A stretch of 30,595 bases of DNA from an uncultured Eubacteriales bacterium (GTDB lineage Bacteria > Bacillota > Clostridia > Peptostreptococcales > Anaerovoracaceae), in contig CAJLHL010000017.1 of NCBI GenBank assembly GCA_905206455.1, forward strand, positions 1-30,595, in the 5' to 3' direction. Under the pieces are notes generated by a model. It was not told the DNA's origin and did not search any database. It saw only the letters and a program-made list of their open reading frames with translations. How positions within the stretch are numbered: the first letter of the stretch is position 1; every line of letters starts with the position of its first letter. A program made the position numbers and the translations under genes. Positions 28,482-30,595 of the stretch are shown here, piece by piece.

Positions 28482-30595
28482 CTATTTCTTTAACGACACG
28501 CTGAGAATTTTGCACATTTCAGCCCGGGTCAGCATTCCCTGAGGGCGGATTTTGCCGCCGCTGCCGTTGACAATACCGGCGGCGGTCAACGCTGCAACCG
28601 ATTCTTTCGCATATTCGGAAACCTCTCCTCCATCGCTGAAAGCATTCAGTTCCTCACCTGACGGCTCCGTGAGCTGTATACCGGCCTCTTCAAGATAGCG
28701 GTCCAAGAAACAGAAAGCATCCTCGCGGGTCATACTGGCCATCGGCCGGAAATTCGTTCCGTCGCCCTTGGCAATACCGAGGCTCTTCGCCCACTTTACA
28801 GCCTCTGCATAGTACGCGTCGTCCTGTACGTCGGCAAAACCTTCGTCGTCACCGTCCTCTGCGGCAGGAGAACCGGCAGCTCTGTAGAGCATAACCATAA
28901 AATCCGCTCTCCTGATATCGCTCTCCGGGCTGAATTTTCCTGCACCCGTACCGCTGACAATTCCCTGTTCGTACATCTCAGCGATATAGGGTTCGGCCCA
29001 GTGACCGTTGATATCGGAAAAAATACCGTTGACCTCAATATTGATCTTTTTGACAACGCCGCCGGAAGCGATACTCAGAACCGCCGATCCGGACGCGCCT
29101 TCATCAATCGTCAGCAGGCCGGTATCGGAAATCGTCCCGATCGGATCGCCGGTCAGCGTATACTGGAAATTCTTCTGACCGATTGCCACATTCTTTCCGT
29201 TATATGTGGCTGTCTGAGAGAACTGAACGGTCTGACCGCCGTCTACATTCAGGCTGGAAACCGCTTTTCCATCCGCCTTTACCGCGATATCGGACAACTG
29301 ATTCGTCACATAGAGAGACGATGTTCCAGACACTCCCTGAGAAAGGGAACTCAGAGAGATCGTCTCCATACCTGCCACCCATCCTGCTGTATACGTGTTT
29401 CCCTGAATACTTCCGTATCCATCGGATACTTCCGCCGTGACGTCCGCAGGAGCGGATACTGTACTGTTCCCCTTATCGAGAGCCTGATAGCTCAGATCCA
29501 CGGATGCACCCTGATATACTACGGTGCCCGCCTGATCCAGCGTCAATGTGTCCGCAACTCCATCGGAAACCGCCTGAGACACCAGAAGCACATAAGTAGC
29601 GCACTTGCGCAGCGCTCCGTCGGAAGGGGAACTCAGCACTTCCACAGAAGAACTGCCCGGCAGCTTCGCTGCGATGGCAGAAGAACCGCCGCCGTCGAAA
29701 TTCACCGCCGTCACACAGCCCTGATCGATAAATTCCTGCGCCAGCTGTTTCATGGAAATTCCATTGGAATATCCCGACTGACGGCCGTCCAGTTCATAAT
29801 AGACTACCGTTCCGTCCGCTTTGATCCCCAGAGCGCTTCTCGGATTTTTATAGAGCAGCGCGCTGTCCCAGTCGGAAGAGGACGTCATCGCACCGTTCTT
29901 TACGATCACATTGCCCGCTCCCGTACCCCACTGAGCGTTTTCCAGCGCCGCATTGTCATAACAGGAAGTCTCCAGAAGAACCTCATCGCCGACGCTGAAT
30001 TTTTCAAACTGATAATACAGATTCGATTTGTCGTCCGCCGTCAGAACCATATAGCCGCTGCCGATGGTCATCGGCTCGGAACCTTCATAGACCTGAACGA
30101 CTTTTAGGCGCATCGTTCCTTTGGTTTTCATCGTGCCTTCGAGAATTTTAAACTTCACGGCCCAGCCGGAAGAAGAGGTTCTGGTGGATACGGTTGAGAA
30201 ATGCTCGTCCATCAGATACATTCCCGCTCCGTTCTGGCGCATTTTGTTAAAATGGGTCAGAGTCAGATATTTTCCGGCATTATTCACCTGGGAATCTTCT
30301 GATGCGCTTTCGCCCCCGCCCTGATTTGTCATCTTGATCTGCACCGCCGTGTTTTCCACTACAGACGCATTCCCCTGAGCGTCGAAGAGAACGGAAGGAT
30401 ACCCCTCCGGACTGCATTTATATACGCCGTTTTCGATGACGATGCCCAGCGGCACGCCCGTAGACATGGAAAAGAAATCGGTATTCATCGCCGCCAGCAC
30501 ATTATATCCCAGTTTCTGCGCGTAGCTTACGATACTGTTGATGTTCATACTGCCGTAGATCGTGTCGCAGGCCAGGATAATCGGAGTGACGATAT
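28482..30595 (-). CDS. Phosphodiester glycosidase (NAGPA-like) protein with three SLH domains (5' end outside window)
   Basis: The frame is open to the right edge, so at least 703 residues are present and the start (signal peptide) is outside. The first half is a NAGPA-type phosphodiester glycosidase domain: AAMNTDFFSMSTGVPLGIVI, then NPRSALGIKADGTVVYYELD and the conserved NFDGGGSSA. In mammals this family removes GlcNAc from a phosphodiester; bacterial members act on cell-surface glycans. A Ser/Thr-rich, Ig-like linker follows, and then three SLH repeats at the C-terminus (FSDINGHWAEPYIAEMYEQG, FADVQDDAYYAEAVKWAKSL, FSDGGEVSEYAKESVAALTA). SLH domains bind pyruvylated wall polymer, the product of CsaB, encoded in the same locus. 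It is thus a wall-anchored enzyme, possibly remodelling the polymer made by its neighbours. Confidence 0.9.
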   Translation of the reverse strand, partial: IVTPIILACDTIYGSMNINSIVSYAQKLGYNVLAAMNTDFFSMSTGVPLGIVIENGVYKCSPEGYPSVLFDAQGNASVVENTAVQIKMTNQGGGESASEDSQVNNAGKYLTLTHFNKMRQNGAGMYLMDEHFSTVSTRTSSSGWAVKFKILEGTMKTKGTMRLKVVQVYEGSEPMTIGSGYMVLTADDKSNLYYQFEKFSVGDEVLLETSCYDNAALENAQWGTGAGNVIVKNGAMTSSSDWDSALLYKNPRSALGIKADGTVVYYELDGRQSGYSNGISMKQLAQEFIDQGCVTAVNFDGGGSSAIAAKLPGSSSVEVLSSPSDGALRKCATYVLLVSQAVSDGVADTLTLDQAGTVVYQGASVDLSYQALDKGNSTVSAPADVTAEVSDGYGSIQGNTYTAGWVAGMETISLSSLSQGVSGTSSLYVTNQLSDIAVKADGKAVSSLNVDGGQTVQFSQTATYNGKNVAIGQKNFQYTLTGDPIGTISDTGLLTIDEGASGSAVLSIASGGVVKKINIEVNGIFSDINGHWAEPYIAEMYEQGIVSGTGAGKFSPESDIRRADFMVMLYRAAGSPAAEDGDDEGFADVQDDAYYAEAVKWAKSLGIAKGDGTNFRPMASMTREDAFCFLDRYLEEAGIQLTEPSGEELNAFSDGGEVSEYAKESVAALTAAGIVNGSGGKIRPQGMLTRAEMCKILSVSLKK

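Overview
The window looks like the chromosome of an anaerobic, probably spore-forming Clostridia-type Firmicute. The evidence is the strong AGGAGG ribosome binding sites, sigma-A-like promoters, a split two-gene transketolase, an EFR1-type flavodoxin/ferredoxin protein, BclA-like collagen proteins, and SLH/CsaB cell-wall genes. GC content appears moderate to high for the group. I could not place the genus.

Left part (1-11.7 kb): a surface-protein and accessory region. There are three collagen-like (Gly-X-Y) genes: one cut by the window edge (+, 1-1076), one short and without a C-terminal domain (-, 3360-3932), and one large gene (+, 7457-9007) interrupted at codon 53 by an in-frame TAG. Between the first two lies a small recombinase cassette: a large serine recombinase and an upstream DUF6870-like small gene. 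A NUDIX hydrolase, an EFR1 ferredoxin and tyrosyl-tRNA synthetase (all -) separate the second and third collagen genes. Directly behind the third is a tight three-gene operon: acyl carrier protein, AMP-forming acyl ligase, and a BtrH-like Cys/His/Asp acyltransferase candidate. It looks like an acid-activation and transfer module with no known product.

Middle part (11.7-20 kb): mostly minus-strand housekeeping and small genes. These are a TetR regulator, a RimJ/L-type acetyltransferase, a duplicated-DUF2798 membrane protein, RlmD-type 23S rRNA methyltransferase, a YidJ-like small acetyltransferase, a YbgC-like thioesterase, a PrcB-domain membrane-anchored protein, and the two transketolase subunits. 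Several terminators and promoters are recognisable.

Right part (20-30.6 kb): a minus-strand cell-wall polysaccharide locus. A WecG/TagA glycosyltransferase has its own promoter. Upstream of it is an operon with overlapping genes: MurJ-like flippase, O-antigen-ligase/polymerase-like protein, GT4 glycosyltransferase, two tandem DUF4330 proteins, and a GT4-CsaB (polysaccharide pyruvyl transferase) fusion. Beyond that is a phosphodiester-glycosidase protein with three SLH domains, cut by the right window edge. CsaB-type pyruvylation of a secondary wall polymer creates the ligand for SLH domains, so this part reads as one system that makes, exports and pyruvylates a wall glycan and displays an SLH-anchored enzyme on it.

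Most notable points: the amber codon in the collagen gene, the ACP/ligase/BtrH-like cassette next to it, the collagen genes flanking a serine recombinase, the GT-CsaB fusion beside an SLH enzyme, and a near-perfect palindrome in the tyrS/collagen divergent intergenic region.
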